Origin: an uncultured bacterium
GTDB lineage: Bacteria > Cyanobacteriota > Vampirovibrionia > Gastranaerophilales > Gastranaerophilaceae
Direction of reading: 5' to 3'
Assembly (NCBI GenBank): GCA_949296425.1
Contig: CASFPN010000007.1
Span: forward strand, 1-48,272
Length of the DNA: 48,272 bases
Shown: positions 7,578 through 17,078 of the stretch, one piece after another
Layout of the letters: each line of letters opens with the position of its first letter
How positions within the stretch are numbered: position 1 is the first letter of the stretch
Translations under genes and position numbers: made by a program
Notes under the pieces: generated by a model
What the model saw: only the letters and a program-made list of their open reading frames with translations
What the model was told of the DNA's origin: nothing
The model's database searches: none

Positions 7578-8360
7578 ATGAAAATTCTATTCAATTGCGT
7601 TAAATATAATCAACCGTATCAAAAACATTATACCTCGCCTTACTTTGGATCTAACAGCAGAATATACAAATCACACACAGGCAAAGAAATGGGAACGCTA
7701 ACTTTTCCTTTTCGGGATGACCTTGACTGGAAAAAGCTGACAGAATTTGAACTTAATCATTTTAAAAGTCATGAGAATGTAAATATTATACAGTTTGCCT
7801 CTTCAGACGGTTCTGAGGCATATTCAACAATTATTTCTCTGATTGAAAGCGGAAATAAAAATGTTGAAAAATTTTTCCCTATAAAAGCTTATGATATAGA
7901 TAAAGAAATCGTAAGAGCAGCAAACAGCGGAATGATTAATATCCACCCCGAAAATATGAAATATATAGAGCCGCACTGCAAGAATTTTTCAAAATATTTT
8001 ATCCCGAGCAGTGAAAAATTAGAAATACAAAATGACTTTTTTGACCTTATAAAAGTTCCTTACAAAACATACAGAGTATGTGATGAATTAAGAAAACGCG
8101 TAAAATTTAACCATGCAGACATGTACGATGTTATGTTTCAAATAGAAGACAAATCAAATACAATCTTGATGTGTCGCAATGTTTTAGGTTATTTTTCGGA
8201 AAGACAGGTCAAAAACACTATAGAAATAATTTCACGGAAACTGAAAAAGGGCAGCTTGTTTGTTATTGGGAAATTTGACAGAGATATGACACTTGTTGAA
8301 ATTTATTTGAAAAATAACAACTTTAAAGAAGTCTTAAAGAATGTATACATAAAAATTTAA
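7578..8360 (+). CDS. CheR-like SAM-dependent methyltransferase
   Basis: A 260-residue protein related to chemotaxis methyltransferase CheR, which methylates glutamates of chemoreceptors. Seen features: IIQFASSDGSEAYS (about 70-83) in the place of CheR motif I (normally ASCSTGEEPYS); IKAYDIDKEIVRAANSGMI (102-120) matching the CheR DxD..L..A..G segment; LMCRNVLGYFSERQ (about 197-210) matching FCRNVxIYF; and KKGSLFVIGKFD near 225-236, where CheR has GGxLxxGHSE. The usual N-terminal CheR helical domain seems short or absent. There are no chemotaxis genes in the window, so its substrate may not be a chemoreceptor. There is no Shine-Dalgarno before the ATG, and the gene may be read with manC. Its 3' end overlaps the opposite gene by 4 bases. 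Confidence 0.75.
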   Translation: MKILFNCVKYNQPYQKHYTSPYFGSNSRIYKSHTGKEMGTLTFPFRDDLDWKKLTEFELNHFKSHENVNIIQFASSDGSEAYSTIISLIESGNKNVEKFFPIKAYDIDKEIVRAANSGMINIHPENMKYIEPHCKNFSKYFIPSSEKLEIQNDFFDLIKVPYKTYRVCDELRKRVKFNHADMYDVMFQIEDKSNTILMCRNVLGYFSERQVKNTIEIISRKLKKGSLFVIGKFDRDMTLVEIYLKNNNFKEVLKNVYIKI

Positions 8361-9175
8361 AGTTTTATATTGGCCAGTTCCATATAATAACCTGAGGACA
8401 GCAATTCATCAAAACGTTTGACAGCACAAGGAGCAAGAGCCTGAGTCCATTCACGATCAAGATAAAGAGCTTCCACAAACCTTGCAAATAGTTCTGCAGG
8501 TTTTTCATAATATTTTTTGAACCTGTTTATACGTGCAGAAATCTTTGCTTGTTTTCTGGTATGTGATTTTAACCTGATATATGCAGCGAATGCTTCGGGC
8601 ATATCAAAATCGCGTTCAATATTATCAATTGTATAAATTTTTATATCACGTTTGAAAAATCCGCGTTCAATAACCTTTACCCTGTCATATTTTAAAAGGT
8701 AACGCGCATTTGACTTTTTAATATATTTATCAAACTCTTTAAATTTTTTTGAACGTTGAAATTTCGGATAATAAAATTTTATAATTTTATCATATTCATT
8801 AATTTTCTTTTTCACTCTTTCTTTATGTTCATAAAGTCTTACACATAAAGAATTTTCATCAACAAAATTTGTAACCCTTATAAGTTCATCGAAATAATTT
8901 TGCTCATCAGTTTTAAAAAGAGCACTTAATGTTCCGCCTGTTTTTGGCATATCTGGTTCAATCTTTGAATGAATATAATGAGCGAACTCATGTAAAAGAG
9001 TCGGCACAATTCGTTCTTCAGGTGTATTTTTTGAGATATCAATCCTGTTTTTCAAAAAAAATCCCTGATGCCCGCGGGCTTTTGTTGATGTGTGCACAAA
9101 AAGGCCCAGAGATTTAAAATATTCTATCAGTTCTTTTTTCCCGGGTTGAATTAGTTCCTGAATATAAATGCCCAT
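8357..9175 (-). CDS. Putative zinc metallopeptidase (HExxH) of unknown family
   Basis: A 272-residue protein from the ATG at 9175; a TTG at 9193 in the same frame is an alternative start. Residues 60-70 read LLHEFAHYIHS, giving the zincin motif HExxH (62-66). A downstream acidic segment, KPAELFARFVEAL near residue 225, could supply the third ligand, as in the gluzincin or ImmA/IrrE-like folds. The rest is Lys/Arg-rich and helical, with no signal peptide, so it is probably cytoplasmic. It starts only a few bases after the FAD oxidase gene and is probably co-transcribed with it. A TATAAT six bases before the ATG is too close for an ordinary leader. The peptidase call rests on the motif alone. 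Confidence 0.7.
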   Translation of the reverse strand: MGIYIQELIQPGKKELIEYFKSLGLFVHTSTKARGHQGFFLKNRIDISKNTPEERIVPTLLHEFAHYIHSKIEPDMPKTGGTLSALFKTDEQNYFDELIRVTNFVDENSLCVRLYEHKERVKKKINEYDKIIKFYYPKFQRSKKFKEFDKYIKKSNARYLLKYDRVKVIERGFFKRDIKIYTIDNIERDFDMPEAFAAYIRLKSHTRKQAKISARINRFKKYYEKPAELFARFVEALYLDREWTQALAPCAVKRFDELLSSGYYMELANIKL

Positions 9176-9197
9176 AAAAGAATTATACAACAATTTT

Positions 9198-10583
9198 CTA
9201 AAATATCTTATACGGATTTAAAATATTATTAGGATCAAATATTCTTTTAATCTTACGCATATAATCAAGCGCTGTTGAATTGATTACTTTGTGAATATAA
9301 GCGCGTTTTTGCGATCCGATACCGTGTTCGCCGGATAAAATTCCGCCAAGCTGAGCGGTCAAATCATATATTTCACTTTTTGCAAGCTTGTAGCGCCTGT
9401 ATTCATCTTCGTCTTTATAATTTATAGGGATTTGCGGATGAACACTCCCATCGCCCACATGCCCGACCATACAAACATCAAGTCTGTATCTTTCGCAAAT
9501 TTCACGAATCCCGAGAACAAGCTTTTCCAAATTTTCACGGGGAACAATAACATCGTCTGTTGTGACATTCGGTTTTAACTTTGCGCAGGCACCCATTGAA
9601 GCTCTGCGAGCTGTCCAAATTTTTTCATATTCTTCATTATTATGCGAAACCTGAACAGCCGAAGCTCCTGAATTATCCAATATACCGGTTATAACCTTTT
9701 CCTGATATCTCATGGAAGATTTAAAACCGTCTATCTCTATGACAAGTGCAGCGTCTTTGTCTGTTAAAAGTCCTGCCGGATAAAATTTTTCAACTGTTAA
9801 TATTGCATTTTTATCCATAAAATCAATTGTTGCAGGGAAAATCTGCTGTTCAATAATTGAATTCACAGCATGCACAGCATCTTTTACCGTATCAAAATAT
9901 GCCATAATAACTTTTTTGCTCTCCGGTTTGGGAATAAGTTTCAAAGTTGCCTCAACAACTATTCCAAGAGTTCCTTCAGAACCGACAAACAAACTGCCAA
10001 GATTATAGCCGGTTGCATTCTTAATAGTGTTTGCACCTGTCTGCAATATTTCACCGTTTGCCATAACCACTTTTAAATCAATAATATAATCCTTTGTTGT
10101 GCCGTATTTGAAAGATTTCGCGCCGCCTGATGACTGTGCGATACTGCCTCCTATAGTTGATACTGTGAGATTTGAAGGATCAGGTGGATAAAAAAGACCA
10201 AGTTTTTCAACCTCTTTTTGAAAACAGCCCAGCACAACACCCGGCTGTACAACTGCTGTCATATTTTCTTTATTAATCTCTATAATCTTGTTCATTTTGG
10301 AAAAATTTAAAATTATTCCGCCATGCTGAACAACACATGCTCCTACAACGTTTGTTCCGGCACCTCTGCAAATAACAGGGATCCTGTATTTATTTGCAAT
10401 TTTTACAACCGATTGAACTTCTTCAACCGTTTCAACAAAAACTACAGCGTCAGGAAGACTTTCAATCTTTCTGACATTAGTGGCATCCTGCGCATAGGCA
10501 TAGCGTTCCTCTAATGTACCGAGGACATTAAATGAGGGTAAACTTTTCTTTAAGTCCGAAATTAACTTATTCTTCATCAACAT
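9198..10583 (-). CDS. FAD-linked oxidase, glycolate oxidase GlcD / D-lactate dehydrogenase family
   Basis: A 461-residue flavoprotein of the VAO/PCMH type that oxidises a 2-hydroxy acid such as D-lactate or glycolate. The FAD-binding-4 domain spans about 40-180 (PVICRGAGTNVVGAC, then PSNLTVSTIGGSIAQSSGG). The FAD-oxidase C domain follows, with GHVGDGSVHPQIPI and the closing GEHGIGSQKRAYI (about 425-437). No GlcE, GlcF or Etf gene is adjacent, so its electron acceptor is unknown. The start overlaps the end of the upstream 2041-residue gene by 17 bases (ATG at 10583, another at 10577), which suggests translational coupling. The zincin gene follows after about 22 bases. In a fermenting anaerobe, D-lactate oxidation is the likeliest role. 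Confidence 0.9.
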   Translation of the reverse strand: MLMKNKLISDLKKSLPSFNVLGTLEERYAYAQDATNVRKIESLPDAVVFVETVEEVQSVVKIANKYRIPVICRGAGTNVVGACVVQHGGIILNFSKMNKIIEINKENMTAVVQPGVVLGCFQKEVEKLGLFYPPDPSNLTVSTIGGSIAQSSGGAKSFKYGTTKDYIIDLKVVMANGEILQTGANTIKNATGYNLGSLFVGSEGTLGIVVEATLKLIPKPESKKVIMAYFDTVKDAVHAVNSIIEQQIFPATIDFMDKNAILTVEKFYPAGLLTDKDAALVIEIDGFKSSMRYQEKVITGILDNSGASAVQVSHNNEEYEKIWTARRASMGACAKLKPNVTTDDVIVPRENLEKLVLGIREICERYRLDVCMVGHVGDGSVHPQIPINYKDEDEYRRYKLAKSEIYDLTAQLGGILSGEHGIGSQKRAYIHKVINSTALDYMRKIKRIFDPNNILNPYKIF

Positions 10584-13500
10584 AAGATGTCAACTTTTCT
10601 ATATTACTTCCAAGTCCGGATAACATTTTTTCAATCTTATCCACTTTCCTATTTAACACCATATCATCTTTTTCTTCAAGTGTCGACAAAATTTTATCGA
10701 GTTTCATTTCAAGTGCGTCAATACGTTCTTCCTGTTTGTCAAACCGCAACTGCAGCTCATCAAGTATCCTTGCTTTATCGGGAATAACACCGCGCAATTC
10801 CTCTATATATTCTTTAACAGTAGAGATTTCTGATGTTTTATCGGTTATCGCCGAAATATTTTCTGTTGCGGAATCAATCCATTCACCAAGATACATCATT
10901 ACCTGATGGAATACTTTGTCTGCATTAGCGGAAGCAACGGCCATTGATTGAATATTGTCAAGCTTTTTTTCCAGTCTTTGTGAAATTTGTGTCTTATCAA
11001 GTTCATTAATTCTGTCTTCCAAGCGGTATACAAGACTGCTAAAATTATTTAAACCTTCATTCAAAGCTTTATAAGACTCGTCAGATGTCAACAATAGCTT
11101 GTTAGTACGTGAACTTATACTTAGAATATCTTCGTTAAGCTTTTCAATATCCCCTTTCAAATCAACAATCTGATCCTGTGTCAGCGATGATTCTAAACCT
11201 TCTATTGAATTTACGATTCTTTTTATATCTTCTGATAACCCTTCAAAATCCGTTCCTGCAGATATCTGATTCATTGCAAGTCTTAATTTTGCAATATCAG
11301 ATTCGACATCCTGCAATGTATATGAATAATCAAAATCATCATTTGAGCTTGCAATTTGATGTAACTGCGTCTGTACTTTAATAAGATTTTCTTTAATTTC
11401 ATCAGTCTTTTCTTCGACAAAATCTTTAATTTCTTCCGTTTCTTCCACAAAAGAAACCTGATCAAACAGCGAAACAAGAGCATTCATTATTGAATCTTTG
11501 ATATCTTCGGAATTTTTTTCCAAATCCAAATTATCAAGTTTTAGCAGCAAATCCCGAAGATACTTATCAATCGCTGCCGCTTTCTCATCAGAAGCAGCTT
11601 CAAAATATTTTCTCTGTTCAAATATCAAATCTTTTATATCATCTATTTCTTCTGATATATCAAAATCATTTGAATCAGCGGCAAGAATATCAACTTTGTC
11701 ATGCAAAGCTGCGAGCATTTCAGAGACTTTGCTTTCAGATTGAACAACTCCTGTTAATTTTTCATCAACACCCTTAATTCCGGATATCATTGAAGCTGCT
11801 CTTTCTCTGGCATCACCGGCAATATCATCAAGAGAACTTAAAATTTCATCAGTGTTGCCTGACATTGCGAGAATATCGACTTTAGTATTTAGTCCTTCAA
11901 GCAATTCTTTATCTTTATTATTTTCAACTGATGCCTGAATATAAGACTTAATACTTTCATTTAAAGCCGATAAATCAAGAGAGATTGAATTCCCTTTTTC
12001 TTCAATGCTGGATTGAATATCATCGAGTTTATCCAATTTTAAGGACATTTTATCAAATGATTCAAAATCTTTATGGTTATTTCCCATTAAATCAATATGA
12101 GCTTTTAAATCTTCCAAATACTCATCAAACTTTTCTTCAATAGAATGATTAATTATACCGGTGTTTTTCTCTAAACTGATATTGAGTAATTCAAGATTCC
12201 CTTCAATTTTGTCGCAAACAGCTTCCTCAATTGTCGAAATTTTGTTATACGTTTCCCTATAAGCTTGTTCAAGTCTTACAACCGACTCGGATGCGGAGGC
12301 TAATCCACCGTTGATATCAACACTGAAATTAGTAAATGAAGTTTCCAGCTGCGACTTCAGCTCATTGATAACTTTGTCAAGCTCAAAACCTGATAATTCC
12401 TCTATACTTGTTTTCACAGGTTCAAATGCTCTTATAATTTCTTCTGTTTTATGTTGCAAAGCATCCGATATATCTGTACTAACAAGACCTATTTCATCTT
12501 TTAATCCAGAAATTTTATCTTTAATACTCTCAAGTAAAATTTTATTATTTCCGGATTCGTCACCTGACTTAATTTCATCCAGAGTGTTTAAAATATTAGA
12601 GAATCTGTCATCCATCGGAAGCAAAGTATCCTGCAGCAATGTTTCAACATTTTGGACTACCGAAGCATCAACCGTTTTGATATTATTAATAATATTTTCA
12701 ATACCGGTATCTATAACAGACATTGATTCCGTATATTTTTCATCGGCCGAAATCTTAACGGATTTGATAACATTACTGATTGCTGAAAGCTCTCCTTTTA
12801 AATCGGTTATTTCTTCAAGTGAAGAAGCAATTTTGGCTTCCGTATCAGATGTACTGTTTTCAACTATTTGAACAAATTCTGACAACTTACCCTGGAGAAT
12901 TTCCATTCTCTCCTGATATTCTTCATGACCGTGCGATAAAGCAGCTTCCAAATCCAGAAGCTTTTCTCTCAATGTATTGTCATTTGAAGACCTTTCGTTA
13001 TTTGCATTTGCATCCAATTCTGAAATATATATTTTTAAGCTTTCGATTGCATCATTTATCTGTGCTCTGAAACCTTCCAAATTTTCCGAAATAATTTTCA
13101 ATTGATTAAACTGCAATTGTGCATCTTCTTTTATTTGCTGAACAGAATCCTCATGAAGAACTCTCATATCATTAGAGAATTTTACAAGTATTTCTTTTAA
13201 AGATATAAGATGATTGATTACTTCTGAAGATACATTTTCCGACAAACCGTCAATTTTATCAGATACAAGATTTACAGCATCATAAATTCTGTCTATATAA
13301 CTTTGTGAGAAATTATGAATTTCATTTTTTAACTCATCAACTTTTTCAGATATTCCCTCAATATTCGTAAATATATTTTGAGCATTTTCTCTATTAATAC
13401 TTTTTAAATCATCATTAAACGAATTCACAGCTGATAAAATATTTTCCATAGACAGCTTTAAACGGTCAAACCCGGAAGATACATTAAATGTATATGTGTC

Positions 13501-16500
13501 GTTCTTTTGTGTAAAATCATCTTTCAGAGAATTTATTTCATTAATAACATCTGACAAGGAAAGCTTCAAATCATCCAAACTAACATTTACATCATTTTCC
13601 AATTTTTCTCTGATTTCATCTTTTGCAAGATTAAGTTCCTCTGAAACTTTTTCCAGAATCTCGGAAGGATTTTGAGATAATAAATCTCTAACGAACTGAA
13701 TATTTAATAAAAGATCGGAAAGATCTGTATTAAGCTTTTCAAAATTTTCCTTTGCCAAATTGTCACTGTCATCTGCAACTGCCTCTAATTGAGATTTCAA
13801 AGAATTAATTTCATTTACTATATTTTCATAATTCATTTTTGAATTATTTTCAAAAGATGTTCTGATTTCATCTATTCTACCGGCTATATTTTCAAACTCA
13901 AACGAATAATCAAATGAATTTATTCTGTCCAGAATTGATTCAATCTGCTCTCTGTTAGTATCTGTATTCACCTGTAAAACACTTGCGCCGTCAAGTATTT
14001 TTTGAATAAATTCACCTAAGTCGCTTCTGAAACTTTCAAAATCTTCAACGGTTACAATTTTGGGGAACATATCCTCAAATTTTCCAATCTCAGCTGACAT
14101 AACTTCTTTATTTTCAGCAGAAGAATTTTCAATTATATCTTTTAAAGAAGAAATTAAACCGGAAAACTCCTCAATCTTTGAAAGAATAACTTCGGAATTG
14201 TTATTTCTTTTAATATCTTCATTCAAAAGATCTATTTTTTCGCAAAGACCTGAATAGTTGCTACCTGATGAATTTTCAAACATTGAAGCTAAGTCATCAA
14301 TTTTAGAGGATAACTGTTCCAAATCATAAGAATAATCCTGTTTTTCTAAAATTTCAAGTTTATCCAGAATTATACCGACATCCTCTTTTGAGGCCGAAGC
14401 ATCAAGAATATTTGAAAATAAAGTTGATAATTCAGCATTTTTTGCGTTTATATCGTTTATTGATGACAAAATAAAATTAGATGTTGATATAATATTAGAA
14501 ATCTGCATCTTAATTTCTTCGCTCTGATCGGAGAAATTAAGTGATGTTATCTTATCCAAAACATTTTTAACTTCATCTTGAACTGATAAAACAGATGATT
14601 CAAAAGCATGCGACAAAACTTCAATTGACTCAAGTTTTGAAGTTAACTTGTCCTGACTGTCAGAATGATTTGTTGATATAGTATCGTTTATTTCTCTAAT
14701 ATAATCTTTTATCCCAAAAATATTTTCTAAAATATTTTGTTCAAATACTTCAATATCCGAAGACAAAACTGTTTCAACCGATTTGATATCCTTGGACAAA
14801 TTTTTTAAAGATTCCAATTTTTGCTGCTCGCCCACAGAATTTGACTGAACCCAAAAATCCTGCTGTTTTTGCATTTCTTCACTTAATTTTTGCGAAAGAT
14901 TATCAAGAATATCTTTTAAATTCTCAAAATTTAACCTTGAACTACCGGTCAGTGTTTGCTCAACACTGTCAATTTTAGAAGATACTTTTTCAACAGTATC
15001 AAGAATTTTTGAAGAATTTTCCAAATCAGACATGGCCGACTGCTTAAATTCATCCCTTAAAGTTTCAACAGAAGTTGAAACATCATATACACCGGCAAGA
15101 ATTTTATCTGCATTTTGTTTCGCAGTTGTGTTAAACTCACTTTGCAAATTGTTAACGGTTTGAGTAATCTCCTCAATATATACTTTTACCGCTTCATAGT
15201 TAGAATTTGCATTATCTCTTGCGTCATTAATTAAAAGCGAAATATCATCACATACTTTATTCAGCAAATCTGTTATTTGAACAGGTTCAATTTTACTGCT
15301 GTCCGCTATTAATGTTTTCAAACCGGAAAGCTCATTTATAATGTCATTTATCCCCGATTCAAGCTGCTTAATATTATGTTGCGAAGAAACAAATATATCA
15401 TCATTTTGTGAAATAATTTCACCTTTAACGGTTTGCAGAGCAGATATAACATCCCCCAAACCGGCTTTTAAATCCCCGTAATCATCCTGAAAATCAGATG
15501 ATATTCCATTTCTTAAAGACAAAACTTCATTTGAAATATTTATTATACTGCCTGATATTTCATCCAATTTGTCGCCGTAATCTATACTAAGAACACTAGA
15601 CAGATTTTTCAAAACATCATCAATACCGCCTTTTAATGATGAATAAATTTCCTGTCTTTTTTCATCAAGACCTGCAAAACTTTTGTCAAAATTCTGTGCA
15701 AGACCGGCAATTTCTCCGGACAAATTTGAATAATTTTGTCTGGCACCTTCTTCAAAAGACTCTTTTAAATCATTAATCCTGTTGATAATATTTTCAAAAT
15801 CATCTCTGAAATCCAGAGATTTAACTGTTGTAAGGATATTTTCTATTCTTTCCGTACTGTAAGAAAGCTCAGTATTTAAAGCAGCCGAATTGTCTATAAT
15901 TTTTTGTACAAAATCTGCCAAATCTTCTTTAAATCCCTTAAAATCAGATTCAGTCACAATATTTTCAAAAGAATTTTCAAGACTTCCAAGTTTTTGTACA
16001 AGCCCTGCCGCAGCATCCGATGAAGACGCCACAATTATTTCACGTAAGGAATTAAAAATATCCTCAAAATGTGAAATTGAGGACGGCAATACCTTTAAAT
16101 CAGCAGAAATATTTTCAAGACCGTTTTTAATAAGAGCCAATTCATTTGAATTGTCAAGACTGCTTATTGCTGAAGAAGTTTCAGATAATTTATTATTAAT
16201 ACTTTTGAAAGAATCATCCAGATTTGAATTTATTTCCGCAATATCAGAAGAAAGTCCGTTGATTAATGAAACAGTTTCATCCTTACTTAAAGAATTTTCA
16301 CTAATACTTTCCAATCTATTTCCCACACCGTCAAGAATACTTTTTTGAAAAGCAATGTCATTTGAAAAATTACTGATATTTACACCCAAGGCATTAAATA
16401 AATCGCGCAGCTCCGATGTCTTTGCGACCGCTGAATTTTCCTTTTCAAAACGGTTAAACATATTTTCTATTTCATCAAACTTTTCAACCGTAATACTGTG

Positions 16501-16692
16501 TTTTTCATCAACTGATTTTTTTAGTTCCGATATATAAACCCTGATTAAATCCGTAGCTTCACTGTCATCAGCCATCATATCAAGTTTATTATTTATACCT
16601 GTTAAAACTCTCTCAACACTTTGAACATTATTTTCATTTTCTTCACGCATTGAGTTTATAATTTCAGCAATTTCATCAACTGTTAATGCCAT
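10567..16692 (-). CDS. Giant (2041 residues) coiled-coil protein with internal duplication, unknown function
   Basis: An uninterrupted 2041-residue frame, mostly heptad-like helix rich in Ser, Asp, Glu, Asn, Lys, Ile and Leu, with almost no Cys, Trp or Pro. It has no signal peptide, membrane segment or catalytic motif. Two segments of about 115 residues are clearly related: about 213-330 (DFKGFKEDLADFVQKIID..) and about 846-965 (DFESFRSDLGEFIQKILD..), an offset of about 634 residues. Many shorter units resemble LxxISxxIxxINxxL. The last 100 residues hold shorter, more charged heptads (KMLSGLGSNIEKLTSYVDEE end). It begins the minus-strand unit with the FAD oxidase and the zincin. There is a weak Shine-Dalgarno (GAAGAAAGTG). 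A scaffold or cytoskeletal role is possible but unproven. Confidence 0.9.
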   Translation of the reverse strand: MALTVDEIAEIINSMREENENNVQSVERVLTGINNKLDMMADDSEATDLIRVYISELKKSVDEKHSITVEKFDEIENMFNRFEKENSAVAKTSELRDLFNALGVNISNFSNDIAFQKSILDGVGNRLESISENSLSKDETVSLINGLSSDIAEINSNLDDSFKSINNKLSETSSAISSLDNSNELALIKNGLENISADLKVLPSSISHFEDIFNSLREIIVASSSDAAAGLVQKLGSLENSFENIVTESDFKGFKEDLADFVQKIIDNSAALNTELSYSTERIENILTTVKSLDFRDDFENIINRINDLKESFEEGARQNYSNLSGEIAGLAQNFDKSFAGLDEKRQEIYSSLKGGIDDVLKNLSSVLSIDYGDKLDEISGSIINISNEVLSLRNGISSDFQDDYGDLKAGLGDVISALQTVKGEIISQNDDIFVSSQHNIKQLESGINDIINELSGLKTLIADSSKIEPVQITDLLNKVCDDISLLINDARDNANSNYEAVKVYIEEITQTVNNLQSEFNTTAKQNADKILAGVYDVSTSVETLRDEFKQSAMSDLENSSKILDTVEKVSSKIDSVEQTLTGSSRLNFENLKDILDNLSQKLSEEMQKQQDFWVQSNSVGEQQKLESLKNLSKDIKSVETVLSSDIEVFEQNILENIFGIKDYIREINDTISTNHSDSQDKLTSKLESIEVLSHAFESSVLSVQDEVKNVLDKITSLNFSDQSEEIKMQISNIISTSNFILSSINDINAKNAELSTLFSNILDASASKEDVGIILDKLEILEKQDYSYDLEQLSSKIDDLASMFENSSGSNYSGLCEKIDLLNEDIKRNNNSEVILSKIEEFSGLISSLKDIIENSSAENKEVMSAEIGKFEDMFPKIVTVEDFESFRSDLGEFIQKILDGASVLQVNTDTNREQIESILDRINSFDYSFEFENIAGRIDEIRTSFENNSKMNYENIVNEINSLKSQLEAVADDSDNLAKENFEKLNTDLSDLLLNIQFVRDLLSQNPSEILEKVSEELNLAKDEIREKLENDVNVSLDDLKLSLSDVINEINSLKDDFTQKNDTYTFNVSSGFDRLKLSMENILSAVNSFNDDLKSINRENAQNIFTNIEGISEKVDELKNEIHNFSQSYIDRIYDAVNLVSDKIDGLSENVSSEVINHLISLKEILVKFSNDMRVLHEDSVQQIKEDAQLQFNQLKIISENLEGFRAQINDAIESLKIYISELDANANNERSSNDNTLREKLLDLEAALSHGHEEYQERMEILQGKLSEFVQIVENSTSDTEAKIASSLEEITDLKGELSAISNVIKSVKISADEKYTESMSVIDTGIENIINNIKTVDASVVQNVETLLQDTLLPMDDRFSNILNTLDEIKSGDESGNNKILLESIKDKISGLKDEIGLVSTDISDALQHKTEEIIRAFEPVKTSIEELSGFELDKVINELKSQLETSFTNFSVDINGGLASASESVVRLEQAYRETYNKISTIEEAVCDKIEGNLELLNISLEKNTGIINHSIEEKFDEYLEDLKAHIDLMGNNHKDFESFDKMSLKLDKLDDIQSSIEEKGNSISLDLSALNESIKSYIQASVENNKDKELLEGLNTKVDILAMSGNTDEILSSLDDIAGDARERAASMISGIKGVDEKLTGVVQSESKVSEMLAALHDKVDILAADSNDFDISEEIDDIKDLIFEQRKYFEAASDEKAAAIDKYLRDLLLKLDNLDLEKNSEDIKDSIMNALVSLFDQVSFVEETEEIKDFVEEKTDEIKENLIKVQTQLHQIASSNDDFDYSYTLQDVESDIAKLRLAMNQISAGTDFEGLSEDIKRIVNSIEGLESSLTQDQIVDLKGDIEKLNEDILSISSRTNKLLLTSDESYKALNEGLNNFSSLVYRLEDRINELDKTQISQRLEKKLDNIQSMAVASANADKVFHQVMMYLGEWIDSATENISAITDKTSEISTVKEYIEELRGVIPDKARILDELQLRFDKQEERIDALEMKLDKILSTLEEKDDMVLNRKVDKIEKMLSGLGSNIEKLTSYVDEE

Positions 16693-16821
16693 TTGTCTTC
16701 ACTTTCTTCAAAAAAATATCCCACTGCATTATATTTTACCAGAATAATAATAAACTATGCAAACTGTTAACTTTTAATATTACAATTGTAAAGATATAGT
16801 GTTTCTTTTTTTATTAAGTGG

Positions 16822-16827
16822 TATAAT
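16822..16827 (+). promoter_or_regulatory. Extended -10 promoter of the 2-oxoacid oxidoreductase operon
   Basis: TGGTATAAT with the TATAAT at 16822-16827 and the TGn extension just before. No good -35 is seen. GAGGTG precedes the start codon at 16861. Confidence 0.55.
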
Positions 16828-16860
16828 TCTTTTTAGACAAAAAAGATATAAGAGGTGTAG

Positions 16861-17073
16861 ATGAGCTACATAGTAATTAACAAAGAAAAATGCAAAGCAT
16901 GTTATTTATGCGTTGATGAATGCCCCAAAAAACTGTTAAAAATCAGCGACGAAACAAACAGTTTAGGAAATCGTATCGTAGAATTTAACGACCCGAAACA
17001 TGAATGTCTGGGCTGCGCAATGTGCGCAACCAGATGTCCGGATCTTGCAATAACGGAAGTCTATAAAGGATAA
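16861..17073 (+). CDS. 2 x [4Fe-4S] ferredoxin, delta subunit of 2-oxoacid:ferredoxin oxidoreductase
   Basis: A 70-residue dicluster ferredoxin with two CxxCxxCxxxCP motifs: CKACYLCVDECP (residues 11-22) and CLGCAMCATRCP (about 47-58). It is the electron-carrying small subunit (VorD/KorD type), accepting electrons from the thiamine enzyme. It opens a four-gene operon and ends 5 bases before the alpha subunit. The start is supported by GAGGTG just upstream. Confidence 0.92.
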   Translation: MSYIVINKEKCKACYLCVDECPKKLLKISDETNSLGNRIVEFNDPKHECLGCAMCATRCPDLAITEVYKG

Positions 17074-17078
17074 AACAA

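Noticed and set aside
12311-12871. Plus-strand open frame of 186 codons inside the giant coiled-coil gene
   Set aside because: Ser/Leu-rich shadow of the helical repeats on the opposite strand.
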